Origin: CAYGZQ01 sp964354375 [NCBI: uncultured Planctomycetota bacterium]
GTDB lineage: Bacteria; JAJVIF01; JAPKYR01
Direction: 5' to 3'
Assembly (NCBI GenBank): GCA_964354375.1
Contig: CAYGZQ010000095.1
Location: 1 to 10,948 of the forward strand
Length of the DNA: 10,948 nucleotides
Each line of letters begins with the position of its first letter. Positions within the stretch are counted from its first letter, which is position 1. This document shows positions 1 to 7,299 of the stretch, piece by piece. The notes under the pieces were generated by a model. The model was given only the letters and a program-made list of their open reading frames with translations, searched no databases and was not told the DNA's origin. A program made the translations under genes and the position numbers.

Positions 1-19
1 ATTCTTGTAAGGCTGTTAG

Positions 20-47
20 ATGATAATCCTTCCTGCGCGCTTGTCAA
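20..47 (-). promoter_or_regulatory. Sigma70-type promoter reading leftward out of the window
   Basis: On the minus strand there is a perfect -35 box TTGACA (47 down to 42), a 16-base spacer, and a -10 box TATCAT (25 down to 20, 5 of 6 consensus). Transcription would start near position 13 and run to the left, so the gene it serves lies outside the window. The rest of 1-105 shows no gene. Box matches are read directly; activity is inferred. Confidence 0.5.
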
Positions 48-105
48 GTCCCCCGGCGCTCGATTCCACAACCCTTTCTTCGACAACCGTACCCCCTCCT
101 GAAGT

Positions 106-927
106 TCATTCCGATCCGGCAGCCGGATTCCTCCTCAGGACCGGATTCGCGTAGCAGTAGAGACAACCCCCCCTGCAGACCTCGTTGTACCACCCTATGT
201 CCCAGCTTCTCGTGCAAGAGCATCCATCCCTCTGACTGCGGGCCTTGTCGATCGGAGCGGGCCTCGAACGGGGATGAAGATCGGACAGCGTCTTTCCGTC
301 GATGCATCCCGCCGGACGCTCGCCCCTCTCGCAGCACCAGGACAATTCCATCCCGAGCCGGGATGCTTCCGAGTTCATCCTTGCGCGGATTTCGCTCCTC
401 AGACCGATCGACAGGTCGACCGGCGTGAACCGGCCGTGATACCCAAACCGTTTCCGCACTTTCGGATATAAGAGGCAGATCGAGGTTATCGCGCGGGTCA
501 TACCGCAATCGAGGAAAGCTCCGGCCAGGTCCCGGAATTTATCAGTGTTGCTGAACTTCTCGTTTCCACATTCCCACACGAGGATCGGATCGAAGCGCCA
601 TCGAATCCTCTGAGGGTTTCCCAGAAGTCGGACCAAAGCAGGCAGATGCTCCGTGACGGCGTCGGGAGGAGGGACTCCCGGCTCCAGCTCGCTTCCACCG
701 AGACCGGTCACGGTGAGATGCAGGAAAATCTGGTCCAGGGAAGACAGGATTCTGTTCAGGCGCTTGTGCCTGAGCATGTTGGACGGATCCTTGGTCCAGA
801 CCACGAGCGTGTGGATTCGGTCGGGGTTGATTTTCGTGAGCTTGTCGCAGAGGACCTCGGGAAACCATGCCACAAGGTCGGTGCGCCGAGAGGCCGAGAT
901 GACGAGCGTGGAACGAGACATGCCCAC
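106..927 (-). CDS. DUF1848 family protein with C-terminal cysteine cluster
   Basis: This 273-residue protein has the hallmarks of the DUF1848 family: SASRRTD near the N-terminus (residues 11-17), WTKDP (44-48), RFDPI (111-115), and a C-terminal block with CxC (236-238), DIGWYN and then CxxxCxxC ending in YCYAN (251-261). The family has no proven reaction. The CxxxCxxC spacing matches that of radical-SAM iron-sulfur sites, so a cluster-binding role is an inference. Length is normal for the family and the frame is intact. Two starts are possible: GTG at 927 and ATG at 921. No good ribosome binding site precedes either, but a perfect -10 box ends six bases before the GTG, which fits a leaderless message starting at 927. 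It is transcribed divergently from the gene at 1019, and no terminator is evident downstream. Confidence 0.88.
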   Translation of the reverse strand: MGMSRSTLVISASRRTDLVAWFPEVLCDKLTKINPDRIHTLVVWTKDPSNMLRHKRLNRILSSLDQIFLHLTVTGLGGSELEPGVPPPDAVTEHLPALVRLLGNPQRIRWRFDPILVWECGNEKFSNTDKFRDLAGAFLDCGMTRAITSICLLYPKVRKRFGYHGRFTPVDLSIGLRSEIRARMNSEASRLGMELSWCCERGERPAGCIDGKTLSDLHPRSRPAPIDKARSQRDGCSCTRSWDIGWYNEVCRGGCLYCYANPVLRRNPAAGSE

Positions 928-933
928 GCGTCA

Positions 934-939
934 ATTATA
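934..939 (-). promoter_or_regulatory. -10 box of the DUF1848 gene, spaced for a leaderless transcript
   Basis: The minus strand carries TATAAT (939 down to 934), six bases before the GTG at 927. A transcript starting the usual 6-8 bases downstream would begin at or beside the start codon. The -35 region (about 957-963) is poor, which is common for promoters of leaderless genes. The box is seen directly; the leaderless reading is inferred from spacing. Confidence 0.5.
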
Positions 940-959
940 CTTCCCTGCGGGGGTCTTGT

Positions 960-988
960 TTGACACTCCGCGGCCATGATCCTATGAT
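960..988 (+). promoter_or_regulatory. Sigma70-type promoter of the gene at 1019
   Basis: A perfect TTGACA (960-965) is followed after exactly 17 bases by TATGAT (983-988, 5 of 6 consensus). The expected start is near 995, giving a leader of about 24 bases that contains the ribosome binding site AAGGAGG (1003-1009), nine bases before ATG 1019. The divergent -10 of the DUF1848 gene lies only about 20 bases to the left, so the two polymerases should compete for this region. Confidence 0.7.
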
Positions 989-1018
989 TCCAAATGAAAT
1001 CTAAGGAGGCGCTAAGAG

Positions 1019-1606
1019 ATGACTTCAGATGAGAAACGCAGCAACGACGGGTTCGGGCAGTCGGCGGATTCCCTGCCGGCGAGGCTGGTGCAGGTTGAAG
1101 GTCGTAACAAGCGGATTCAACAGCGAAACAGCCTATGGATGATCCCGGTATGGGCTCTCATCGCGATCATCCTGTTGTCGGCGTCGTGCGCGGCGTCCCG
1201 GGGCGTCGACGCGTCGCCGTCGAAACCGTTGCTTGCGCAGGAACTCGGGTCGGACAGTAAGCGCATCATGGATGAGGCCGGGCAGCTCTGGGCGGAGATC
1301 AGTATCGGCTCAAGCGCCGGCGTGGTAATCCGCATTTCGGATGAGAAGCACAAATGGACTTTTCAGAAGCGAAACCCGACCAATTTCACATCGCCCCTGA
1401 CCATCGAGGGCCAGCCGTACGGGCAGCGATGGCTGCTTTCGAGCGGGACATCGGGGCTCAGAGTCCTTTTCTACACGGAGCTATGGGGCTCCAACCTTGA
1501 GGTCAGGAAGAGCGACGAAGTCCTGTTCTGGATCGGATTGCCCAGTGAAGCCATCACCGAGTACATACCTACCGATACGGGGCATCTCATCGTCATTCAA
1601 CGGTAG
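1019..1606 (+). CDS. Membrane-anchored protein of unknown function
   Basis: I do not recognise this 195-residue protein. Residues 1-37 are polar and charged, 38-57 form one hydrophobic segment (about WMIPVWALIAIILLSASC), and the remainder is a soluble, mixed-composition domain. The topology is that of a single-pass protein with a short cytoplasmic tail and an exported domain of about 135 residues. A cysteine (residue 57) sits at the end of the hydrophobic segment, but the three residues before it (SAS) are a poor lipobox, and the polar leader is long for a lipoprotein signal. The start is well supported by AAGGAGG nine bases upstream and a near-consensus promoter. The next gene begins about 100 bases downstream with no clear terminator between, so co-transcription is possible. 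Confidence 0.75.
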   Translation: MTSDEKRSNDGFGQSADSLPARLVQVEGRNKRIQQRNSLWMIPVWALIAIILLSASCAASRGVDASPSKPLLAQELGSDSKRIMDEAGQLWAEISIGSSAGVVIRISDEKHKWTFQKRNPTNFTSPLTIEGQPYGQRWLLSSGTSGLRVLFYTELWGSNLEVRKSDEVLFWIGLPSEAITEYIPTDTGHLIVIQR

Positions 1607-1708
1607 CCGGCTTTCGAAAGAGTGAACTAAACGGAAGCATTCACAGTCTACGCTGGCAGAGTTTCAGCAGTGCGGTCGACTGGTCAGGTCGAGCCTCGGA
1701 GGAAAGCC

Positions 1709-2773
1709 ATGTCAATCAGATCAGCCTTCGCGTTGACGGTTGTCCTTGCGACCGTTGTCGGGTCGGGCCTCGCAGCCGGTCCGTCCCCGGCGCAGGGCGA
1801 AGCGGCACCGTCAACGGATGCCGGATACCTTCTCAGATGGAGCCCTGAGCTCGAGGCAACCTACGCCTACATGCTCTCGACATCAGGAACCCGGGGGGAG
1901 AGCATCGCGGTCAGGACTGAGAACTTCACGATTGAGGTCACGGGCGGTCCCTCAGGGCCGTTCACGTTCACCGCGAAGGGTGAGCCGGTTCCTGAAGGGG
2001 CGCCCCTTGCGCTGAGATTCCAGCGGGCATTGTTCCCGGAGTTCCGGTGGACGGTTGACTCCCTTGGCCGGACCGAGACCGAGAAATCCCAGCCGTTTCC
2101 GCCTTTCTGCAACATCCCGATTTTTCCCGAGGGCGAGGTACGGGAAGGGTCGACCTGGTCGGGAGGACCTGTGGCTGTGCTTCCCGACGCGAACGTGTCC
2201 GCAATTCCGTTTACGTTCGAGTCCACATTGACGTCGGTGTCGGATTTCCAGGGCGAGAAGTGCGCGGTTATCGAAAGCACATATTCCGTGTGCCTTCCGG
2301 AAGGCGCGATATCGTACATGCCGTTCCTGGGACTTGTCGAGGGAGACGTGCCCGAGCAGGCGGGCACCGGGGCGCCGGTCGGGGGAGTGGTTGAGAATTC
2401 CCGGAGTGCTCAGGCGGGAATCCAGCCCGGAGACCTCATAATTGAGGCCGAAGGACAGCGCATTCGAGGCTGGGGCGGACTTGAAGACCTTATCCCGACA
2501 CTTATCCCGGACCTCCCAGTCGAGTTCAGGTTGCTTCGCGGCGAAGAGGAGTCATCGGTCAAGATAGCCCCGGAACCGATTCCGCTTGCGCACATCGCCG
2601 GGACCGGCGGACTGAGATCGACATGCTACTTCAGCCTCGATCGGGGAATTCCCCTGAAAACGGATGTGAACTCCGAAAACCTCGTTTTCACTCTCACCAA
2701 TTCGGCCGGTGAGCAGGAGACAAGAGAGGCGGATTTCCACATTGTGCTGGAGTACCGGTACGGGGGACGCTAG
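1709..2773 (+). CDS. Secreted PDZ-domain protein
   Basis: This is a 354-residue exported protein. The N-terminus is a classical signal peptide: MSIR, a hydrophobic run (about residues 6-24), then an Ala/Gly/Pro-rich cleavage region near AAG or AQG. Residues of roughly 35-205 form a beta-rich domain of unknown function, in which FPEGEVREGSTW resembles the 'should be well-dosed and strong' segments of exported DUF-type proteins but does not name a family. A PDZ domain covers about 219-290, with GAPVGGVVENSRSAQAGIQPGDLI as its carboxylate-loop and ligand-groove region (written here across residues 221-244). There is no protease triad, so it is not a DegP or CtpA protease. ATG 1709 was chosen over an in-frame ATG at 1670 because GGAGGA (1698-1703) precedes it by five bases and because it places the signal peptide at the N-terminus. 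Function is unknown; envelope protein binding is inferred. Confidence 0.8.
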   Translation: MSIRSAFALTVVLATVVGSGLAAGPSPAQGEAAPSTDAGYLLRWSPELEATYAYMLSTSGTRGESIAVRTENFTIEVTGGPSGPFTFTAKGEPVPEGAPLALRFQRALFPEFRWTVDSLGRTETEKSQPFPPFCNIPIFPEGEVREGSTWSGGPVAVLPDANVSAIPFTFESTLTSVSDFQGEKCAVIESTYSVCLPEGAISYMPFLGLVEGDVPEQAGTGAPVGGVVENSRSAQAGIQPGDLIIEAEGQRIRGWGGLEDLIPTLIPDLPVEFRLLRGEEESSVKIAPEPIPLAHIAGTGGLRSTCYFSLDRGIPLKTDVNSENLVFTLTNSAGEQETREADFHIVLEYRYGGR

Positions 2774-2944
2774 GGTCGCACGCAGGAAATCGGGAGAACG
2801 CTCCCCCATGGTGGTGACATTTTAGCCGGTATGTGGTAACCTTCTCTTTCGCGTCTCCAGATTGGACGTGACGTATTTTTGTGCCTTTTCACAAACGGAA
2901 TCAGGCAAGCGCGAGTCGCGTGCCTGTAAAGCACTTTGTTCAGC

Positions 2945-2950
2945 GGAGGA
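2945..2950 (+). promoter_or_regulatory. Ribosome binding site that sets the rpsA start
   Basis: GGAGGA lies eight bases before GTG 2959. The upstream in-frame GTG at 2881 has no comparable site and would add 26 basic, unconserved residues. This decides the start in favour of 2959. Confidence 0.7.
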
Positions 2951-2958
2951 TTTCGAGC

Positions 2959-4431
2959 GTGTCTATCAACCATCAGGCATCTGAAGAACCCAAAACGGCT
3001 CAGTCTCCCGAAACATCGGGAGAGGGAGCCGCGGAGCAGCAGGCGGGGACAAGCACAACGGCGGCAACCCATACGGTTGAGGCGGAGTCCGTGAATCCAC
3101 AGGAAGCGGCGCTCGCCGAGATGGGCGCCATGAAGGTCTACCACCGGGGCGATCTTGTCGAGGGGACGATAGTGCAGGTGACCGACGATTCGATAATCAT
3201 CGACATCGGCACGAAGACCGAGGGAGTAATCAAGCGCGATGAGATCGGTATCGGTCCGAACCCGGACATGTCCGAGTTTTCGGTCGGCGACAGGATCAGC
3301 GCGGTCGTGGTCGGAGAAGAAGACGAAGAAGGCCAGTACCAGTTATCGAAGCGACGCGCGGACCAGAGGCTCGTGTGGGACATTGTGGACACGTCTTTCA
3401 CGAAGGGAGCGCGCATCCAGGCCACGGGATTCCGAGCAGTCAAGGGCGGACTTCTCGTCGACATCGGCACGATTGCGTTCCTTCCGCAAAGCCTCATGGA
3501 CATTCGTCGCGTGGACGAACTCGAACCGTTCGTAGGAGAGAAGTTCGAGGTCAAAGTTGTGGAGTATGACCGAGAGGCGAAGCCGCACCCGAAGATCGTC
3601 GTCAGCAGGCGAGCGGTCATGGAGGAAGACCTGACCAGGGAGCGGGACGGGTTGTACGATTCGCTGTCGGTCAATTCCGTGGTGGACGGCAAGGTGGTCA
3701 AACTGACCAACTATGGGGCGTTCGTCGATGTCGGAGGCCTCCAGGGGCTTCTGCACATCTCGGAGATGAGTCTCGGACGGATCAAGCACCCCAACGATGT
3801 CATGAAAGAAGGGGACACGATCAAGGTCAAGATACTCAAGATCGATAAGAAGCGGAAGCGCATCAGCCTGGGTCGCAGGGAGCTTTTGCCCAATCCATGG
3901 GAGAACATTCACGAAAGGTATAAGCCGGGTATGGTCGTCGAGGGAGTAGTTGTCCGAACCGCAGATTTCGGCGCGTTTATCAAGCTGGACGACTACTTCG
4001 AAGGCCTTGCTCACATCTCCGAGCTTGTCGACAACAAGATCTCGCATGCGAAAGAGGTCTTCAACCAGGGCGACAAGGTCAGCGTCCTGGTCATGAACAT
4101 CGACCGGAAAAACAGGCGCATTAAGCTCTCCGTGCGTCGCGCTGCGGACGCCCAGAGAAGAACCGAGGTCGAGGAGTTCATGAAGAGCCAGGGCGACCTT
4201 CAGAACGTGTTCGCCACTCAGCTCCAGGCGGCGTTGCAGGAGAGCGAACTCGATCTTCCTACGGCGGGCGAGGCTCCTGCGGAGCCCGAGCCTGTGCAGG
4301 AGATATCTGAACCTGCTCCGGCAGTCCAGGAAGCGCCGGTTGAGAGCGCCGGGGAAGCGGTTTCCCCCGAGCCTGAGCGCATGGAACCGGAGGGGACTTC
4401 TCCCGAGATGAACGGGACGCCGATAGATTGA
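2959..4431 (+). CDS. rpsA: 30S ribosomal protein S1 (four S1 domains)
   Basis: Ribosomal protein S1 binds mRNA and helps the 30S subunit capture and unfold it. This 490-residue version has an acidic, low-complexity N-terminal stretch (1-60), then four S1 OB-fold repeats at about 63-132, 148-218, 241-306 and 323-392, and an acidic Pro/Glu-rich tail to the end. Repeats 3 and 4 are the most canonical, with NYGAFVDVGGLQGLLHISEM and DFGAFIKLDDYFEGLAHISEL followed by GD and IDKKRKRISLGRR-type strands. Four repeats, against six in E. coli, is usual for Gram-positive, cyanobacterial and related lineages. The start is GTG with GGAGGA eight bases upstream. It stands in a 185-base gap after the PDZ gene and is closed by a strong terminator. 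coaE follows, as in Mycobacterium. I could not find a convincing promoter in the upstream gap. Confidence 0.94.
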   Translation: MSINHQASEEPKTAQSPETSGEGAAEQQAGTSTTAATHTVEAESVNPQEAALAEMGAMKVYHRGDLVEGTIVQVTDDSIIIDIGTKTEGVIKRDEIGIGPNPDMSEFSVGDRISAVVVGEEDEEGQYQLSKRRADQRLVWDIVDTSFTKGARIQATGFRAVKGGLLVDIGTIAFLPQSLMDIRRVDELEPFVGEKFEVKVVEYDREAKPHPKIVVSRRAVMEEDLTRERDGLYDSLSVNSVVDGKVVKLTNYGAFVDVGGLQGLLHISEMSLGRIKHPNDVMKEGDTIKVKILKIDKKRKRISLGRRELLPNPWENIHERYKPGMVVEGVVVRTADFGAFIKLDDYFEGLAHISELVDNKISHAKEVFNQGDKVSVLVMNIDRKNRRIKLSVRRAADAQRRTEVEEFMKSQGDLQNVFATQLQAALQESELDLPTAGEAPAEPEPVQEISEPAPAVQEAPVESAGEAVSPEPERMEPEGTSPEMNGTPID

Positions 4432-4462
4432 AATAGTCAAACGAGCTTAACTCGGTTAATAT

Positions 4463-4492
4463 AGGGCCCACCATCCGGTGGGTCTTTGTTTT
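4463..4492 (+). terminator. Intrinsic terminator after rpsA
   Basis: A ten-base-pair stem (4463-4472 with 4477-4486, including two G-T pairs) closes a four-base loop ATCC and runs into TTTGTTTT (4485-4492). It lies 31 bases after the rpsA stop and 23 bases before coaE, so most rpsA transcripts should end here and coaE should receive only read-through or its own start. Confidence 0.85.
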
Positions 4493-4515
4493 GACTGCAC
4501 GCCGGTGGGACCAAC

Positions 4516-5124
4516 ATGGCTCCCCAGAGAAAATACAGGATAGTCGGAATCACAGGGGGGATCGGATCAGGGAAGAGCACGGTCGGAAAGCTGCTTACCG
4601 ACCGCGGATTCTGCGTCATCGATTCGGATTCCATTGCCCGGGAGCTCACATCTCTCGGCTCGGCTGCATTGAAGGAGATTGTCCAGCGGTTCGGCGCGGA
4701 TGTCCTGACTCCGGGGGGCGAACTTGATCGGGCGAAGACGGCTGCGATCGTGTTCTCCGACAGCCGCAAGCGGGAAAATCTGGAGCGGATCCTGCACCCG
4801 AAAATCGTCGGGGAGCTTCACAGACGCGCCGCCGAGTGCGGCGACAGGTGGGTTTTTGCGCTTATGCCGCTTCTGTTCGAAGCCGGGCTGGAAGACTCGG
4901 TGGACAGGATATGGCTCTGCTACTCGCCGGCGGAGATCAGGCTGGAGAGGGTCATGAAACGCGACGGGGTCTCGCGGGAAGCGGTTCTGGCCAGGATGAA
5001 CTCCCAGAAGCCGGACGAGGAGAAGATCGAGCGATCCGATGCCGTCATAGATACGTCGGAGGCTCTCGGGGACGTTGGAATCCAGGTGGACAAGGCCCTG
5101 GCGGATCTGGAGAGCGGTGACTGA
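4516..5124 (+). CDS. coaE: Dephospho-CoA kinase
   Basis: CoaE phosphorylates the 3'-hydroxyl of the ribose of dephospho-CoA with ATP, the last step of coenzyme A synthesis in the cytoplasm. The 202-residue length is typical. Visible motifs are the P-loop GITGGIGSGKST (residues 11-22, with K20 and S21 binding phosphate), DSDSIAREL (36-44) for the substrate side, LHPKI (93-97), LMPLLFEAGL (116-125), and the R-x-x-SQ lid motif in ARMNSQ (159-164), followed by SDAVIDTS. Nothing is missing. The start ATG has a modest GGTGGGA (4503-4509) six bases upstream. The stop codon overlaps the first base of folC in a TGATG junction, so the two are translationally coupled. The gene sits just past the rpsA terminator. 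Confidence 0.95.
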   Translation: MAPQRKYRIVGITGGIGSGKSTVGKLLTDRGFCVIDSDSIARELTSLGSAALKEIVQRFGADVLTPGGELDRAKTAAIVFSDSRKRENLERILHPKIVGELHRRAAECGDRWVFALMPLLFEAGLEDSVDRIWLCYSPAEIRLERVMKRDGVSREAVLARMNSQKPDEEKIERSDAVIDTSEALGDVGIQVDKALADLESGD

Positions 5125-6467
5125 TGGTCTGGTCATTCGAAGAGGCCGAGGCCTATCTCAAGGATACTGCGCCGCAGGGCAAGAGCGTTTACGGTCTTGG
5201 CCGGACTAATCATCTTCTCGCACTTCTCGGAAGACCTCAGGACGGCTTCCCATGCGTGACCATCGCGGGCACGAACGGGAAGGGATCGGTGCTTGCGTTC
5301 ATGGAGTCCGTCCTCCGGGCTCACGGACTGAAGGTCGCGTGTCACGTAAAGCCTCATCTCGAGTCGGTCACCGAGCGAATAAGACTGAACGGGTCGGACA
5401 GCACGCCGGACGAATTCGCCGAGGCGCTCCGGGAAGTGAAGCAGGCAATAGACGCGGGCTGGGACCGTGAGGACAAGGCGACCTATTTCGAGCTTATTTT
5501 TGCCGCGTTCCTGTGCGCAGCGAGATCAGGCGGGTCCGACATCGCTCTGCTTGAGGCCGGCCTGGGCGGTAGGCTTGACGCCGTGAATGCCGTCGATGCG
5601 CCGATACTGGTCCTGACATCGGTAGGGCTCGATCATACGGAGCTTCTCGGGGATTCGCTGGAATCTATCACGAAAGAGAAAATCGCGATTGCGCGTCCGG
5701 GCGCTCTGCTTGTCTGCCAGGTCAACTCGCCGGAGGTAATCGCCACCGTGCGGGCATACGCGGCCGAGAAGGATGTGCGGCTTGTTGAGGCCACCGGCGA
5801 CTGTGAGTTGGCGCAGTCCGACGACGGGGCCTTCGTTTACCCGCCCTGGGCGGGCGGACCTCTCGATCGCCTGACCCTGGGGCTCGGGGGACCCTATCAG
5901 CCGGTGAATGCGGGTCTGGCTCTTCTTGCACTGCAGGTCCTGGCGTCGGACGGTTTGCCCGGGCTCCTGCCGAACGGACTTCGCGAGGAGGCGACCAGGG
6001 TTGGGCTGAGGGAGGCGCGCCTGCCCGGAAGATGGGAGAAATTCCGGCCCGAGGCTTTCGGGCCGCTTTGGATACTGGACGGAGCCCATAATCCATCGGG
6101 GCTCGATCGAGTTCTCAAGGAATTTGGTAGAATCGGAGCCGGCAAGGGTACGGTGGTCTTCGGGATGAAAAAAGACAAAAAGGCCGCCGAAGTGATCCCC
6201 CTGCTGCTGAAGTCTGCGGCGGTCGTTGTTTTTGTGAGAGTTCCTGAAGTGGAGTGTCACGCTCCTGAAGACCTCGCCGCGATCGCAGCCGGGAGTCTCG
6301 AGTCCGGGTGCGGATTCAGTAATATTCAGATCGATTGGACGGATTCTATTTCGGAGGGGCTTGAGATCGCAGCGGATTCGACATCGACCGATGGCACGAT
6401 TCTGGTGACAGGCTCCTTGTACCTGGTGGGGTCGGTAAGGACCGCCTTGCGAGGAAAGAAACTCTGA
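5124..6467 (+). CDS. folC: Bifunctional dihydrofolate synthase / folylpolyglutamate synthase
   Basis: FolC joins glutamate to dihydropteroate and to folates, using ATP through an acyl-phosphate intermediate. The 447-residue protein carries the Mur-ligase-fold signatures in order: P-loop AGTNGKGSV (48-56), VKPHLESVTERIRLNG (75-90), the EAGLGGRLDAVN motif (144-155), SVGLDHTELLGDSLESITKEK (166-186, metal and carbamylated-lysine region), GRWEKF (312-317), ILDGAHNPSG (327-336), and the closing VTGSLYLVG (428-436). Length and motif spacing are normal. The ATG overlaps the coaE stop by one base, and GGAGAG (5109-5114) precedes it. A SPOR-domain gene follows, matching the folC-dedD adjacency known in E. 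coli. Whether both synthase activities are present cannot be decided from the sequence alone. Confidence 0.94.
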   Translation: MVWSFEEAEAYLKDTAPQGKSVYGLGRTNHLLALLGRPQDGFPCVTIAGTNGKGSVLAFMESVLRAHGLKVACHVKPHLESVTERIRLNGSDSTPDEFAEALREVKQAIDAGWDREDKATYFELIFAAFLCAARSGGSDIALLEAGLGGRLDAVNAVDAPILVLTSVGLDHTELLGDSLESITKEKIAIARPGALLVCQVNSPEVIATVRAYAAEKDVRLVEATGDCELAQSDDGAFVYPPWAGGPLDRLTLGLGGPYQPVNAGLALLALQVLASDGLPGLLPNGLREEATRVGLREARLPGRWEKFRPEAFGPLWILDGAHNPSGLDRVLKEFGRIGAGKGTVVFGMKKDKKAAEVIPLLLKSAAVVVFVRVPEVECHAPEDLAAIAAGSLESGCGFSNIQIDWTDSISEGLEIAADSTSTDGTILVTGSLYLVGSVRTALRGKKL

Positions 6468-6469
6468 TC

Positions 6470-6497
6470 CTGAACTGGTCGAAGAGGATCGTATACT
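6470..6497 (+). promoter_or_regulatory. Possible weak promoter before the SPOR gene
   Basis: TATACT (6492-6497, 5 of 6) has a weak CTGAAC (3 of 6) 16 bases upstream. A second -10-like TACAAT lies at 6500-6505. The region also contains a GATCCT/AGGATC inverted repeat (6466-6471 with 6485-6490). The SPOR gene may therefore have its own start as well as read-through from folC. Confidence 0.3.
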
Positions 6498-6534
6498 GGT
6501 ACAATGGTGGAAACGTACACGGGGTGAACAGGAA

Positions 6535-7239
6535 ATGTCGGGGACACCAAGCTCATTCCTGACCAAAAGCATAATCCTGCTGTCGCTCGTGCTCATATTC
6601 ATGGGCGGCAGCATGTATCTCGGCAAGGAACTGGGGCGCAACATCATGGCGCTCACGAAATCGAACATCCAGGGTCGCATTCCGGGAGGGGACTCGGCGG
6701 CAGGTGGCGAAGGGGAAGGGCTCGCGATCGATCTTCTCGGCGGGCGCTCGTCGTTCGGGTTCAATGAGAGCACGTATACGCCGGACCAGTTCCCTCATGG
6801 TTGGGCAGACCCGTCGGAAAGCGATCTGTCGGTGACGAGTGAGGAACCGGCGGTGGAAATCGCGATTCTCGACGAAAACGGGGCCACTGAGGAAGGAGCG
6901 GAAGGCTCGGAGGCAGGCGTGGAAGGAGATTCCGGGGAGGCCTCCGACTCGCAGGCCGGCGATGAAACCCCGACCCGCAAACCCATCGATTTCGGCCTTG
7001 GCGATACGACAACGTTCCGGATACAGGTGGGCACGTTCTCCGATCGCGCGAACGCGGAAAATCTCTGGAAGGATCTCAATAAGGCGGGTTTCGACGCAAG
7101 TATCTCAACCTTCAAGGACGGCGACGTAACGAAGTATCGGGTGACTGTGGGCACTTACCATACGCGGGAGGAAGCCGACAAGGTCGCGGAGCAGATCAGG
7201 ACCATGGGCTTTGACGCGTGGGTCCAGCAGCTGAGTTAG
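6535..7239 (+). CDS. SPOR-domain membrane protein (DedD-like)
   Basis: SPOR domains bind denuded septal peptidoglycan and bring proteins to the division site. This 234-residue protein has a short cytoplasmic start, one membrane segment (about residues 8-30), a long Gly/Glu/Ser/Ala-rich linker (about 45-150) and a C-terminal SPOR domain (157-234). The two repeated strands FRIQVGTF (161-168) and YRVTVGTY (201-208) are followed by the helices with ANAENLWKDL and REEADKVAEQI. The order TM, flexible linker, SPOR is that of DedD and FtsN. GGGGTG (6521-6526) lies eight bases before the ATG. Its place directly after folC repeats the folC-dedD neighbourhood of gammaproteobacteria. Division-site localisation is inferred from the domain. 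The linker is acidic and low in complexity, so it should be poorly conserved. Confidence 0.88.
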   Translation: MSGTPSSFLTKSIILLSLVLIFMGGSMYLGKELGRNIMALTKSNIQGRIPGGDSAAGGEGEGLAIDLLGGRSSFGFNESTYTPDQFPHGWADPSESDLSVTSEEPAVEIAILDENGATEEGAEGSEAGVEGDSGEASDSQAGDETPTRKPIDFGLGDTTTFRIQVGTFSDRANAENLWKDLNKAGFDASISTFKDGDVTKYRVTVGTYHTREEADKVAEQIRTMGFDAWVQQLS

Positions 7240-7299
7240 ACTACATTTCGCGCAACCTTAACGTATCAAGAGAGTCTGATTCTGTGGAGGTTTGTTACT

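Noticed and set aside
1169-1192. Lipoprotein signal in the protein at 1019
   Set aside because: The cysteine is preceded by SAS, not by a leucine-type lipobox, and the polar leader of about 37 residues is too long for a typical lipoprotein.
1670-1708. Longer start of the PDZ protein at ATG 1670
   Set aside because: It would put 13 polar residues before a clear signal peptide, and the good ribosome binding site serves ATG 1709.
2792-2805. GGGAG/CTCCC hairpin after the PDZ gene as a terminator
   Set aside because: The stem has only five pairs and the nearest T-run (2820-2823) is 14 bases further on, so it does not fit an intrinsic terminator.
2881-2958. Longer rpsA start at GTG 2881
   Set aside because: No ribosome binding site, and the extra 26 residues are basic and unlike S1 N-termini; GTG 2959 has GGAGGA eight bases upstream.
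5526-6773. Long open frame on the minus strand opposite folC
   Set aside because: It is antisense to a gene with all FolC motifs, has arginine/proline-rich composition typical of shadow frames in GC-rich DNA, and no ribosome binding site. The same holds for the minus-strand frames opposite rpsA (3343-4440) and the beta-helix gene (7258-8193).
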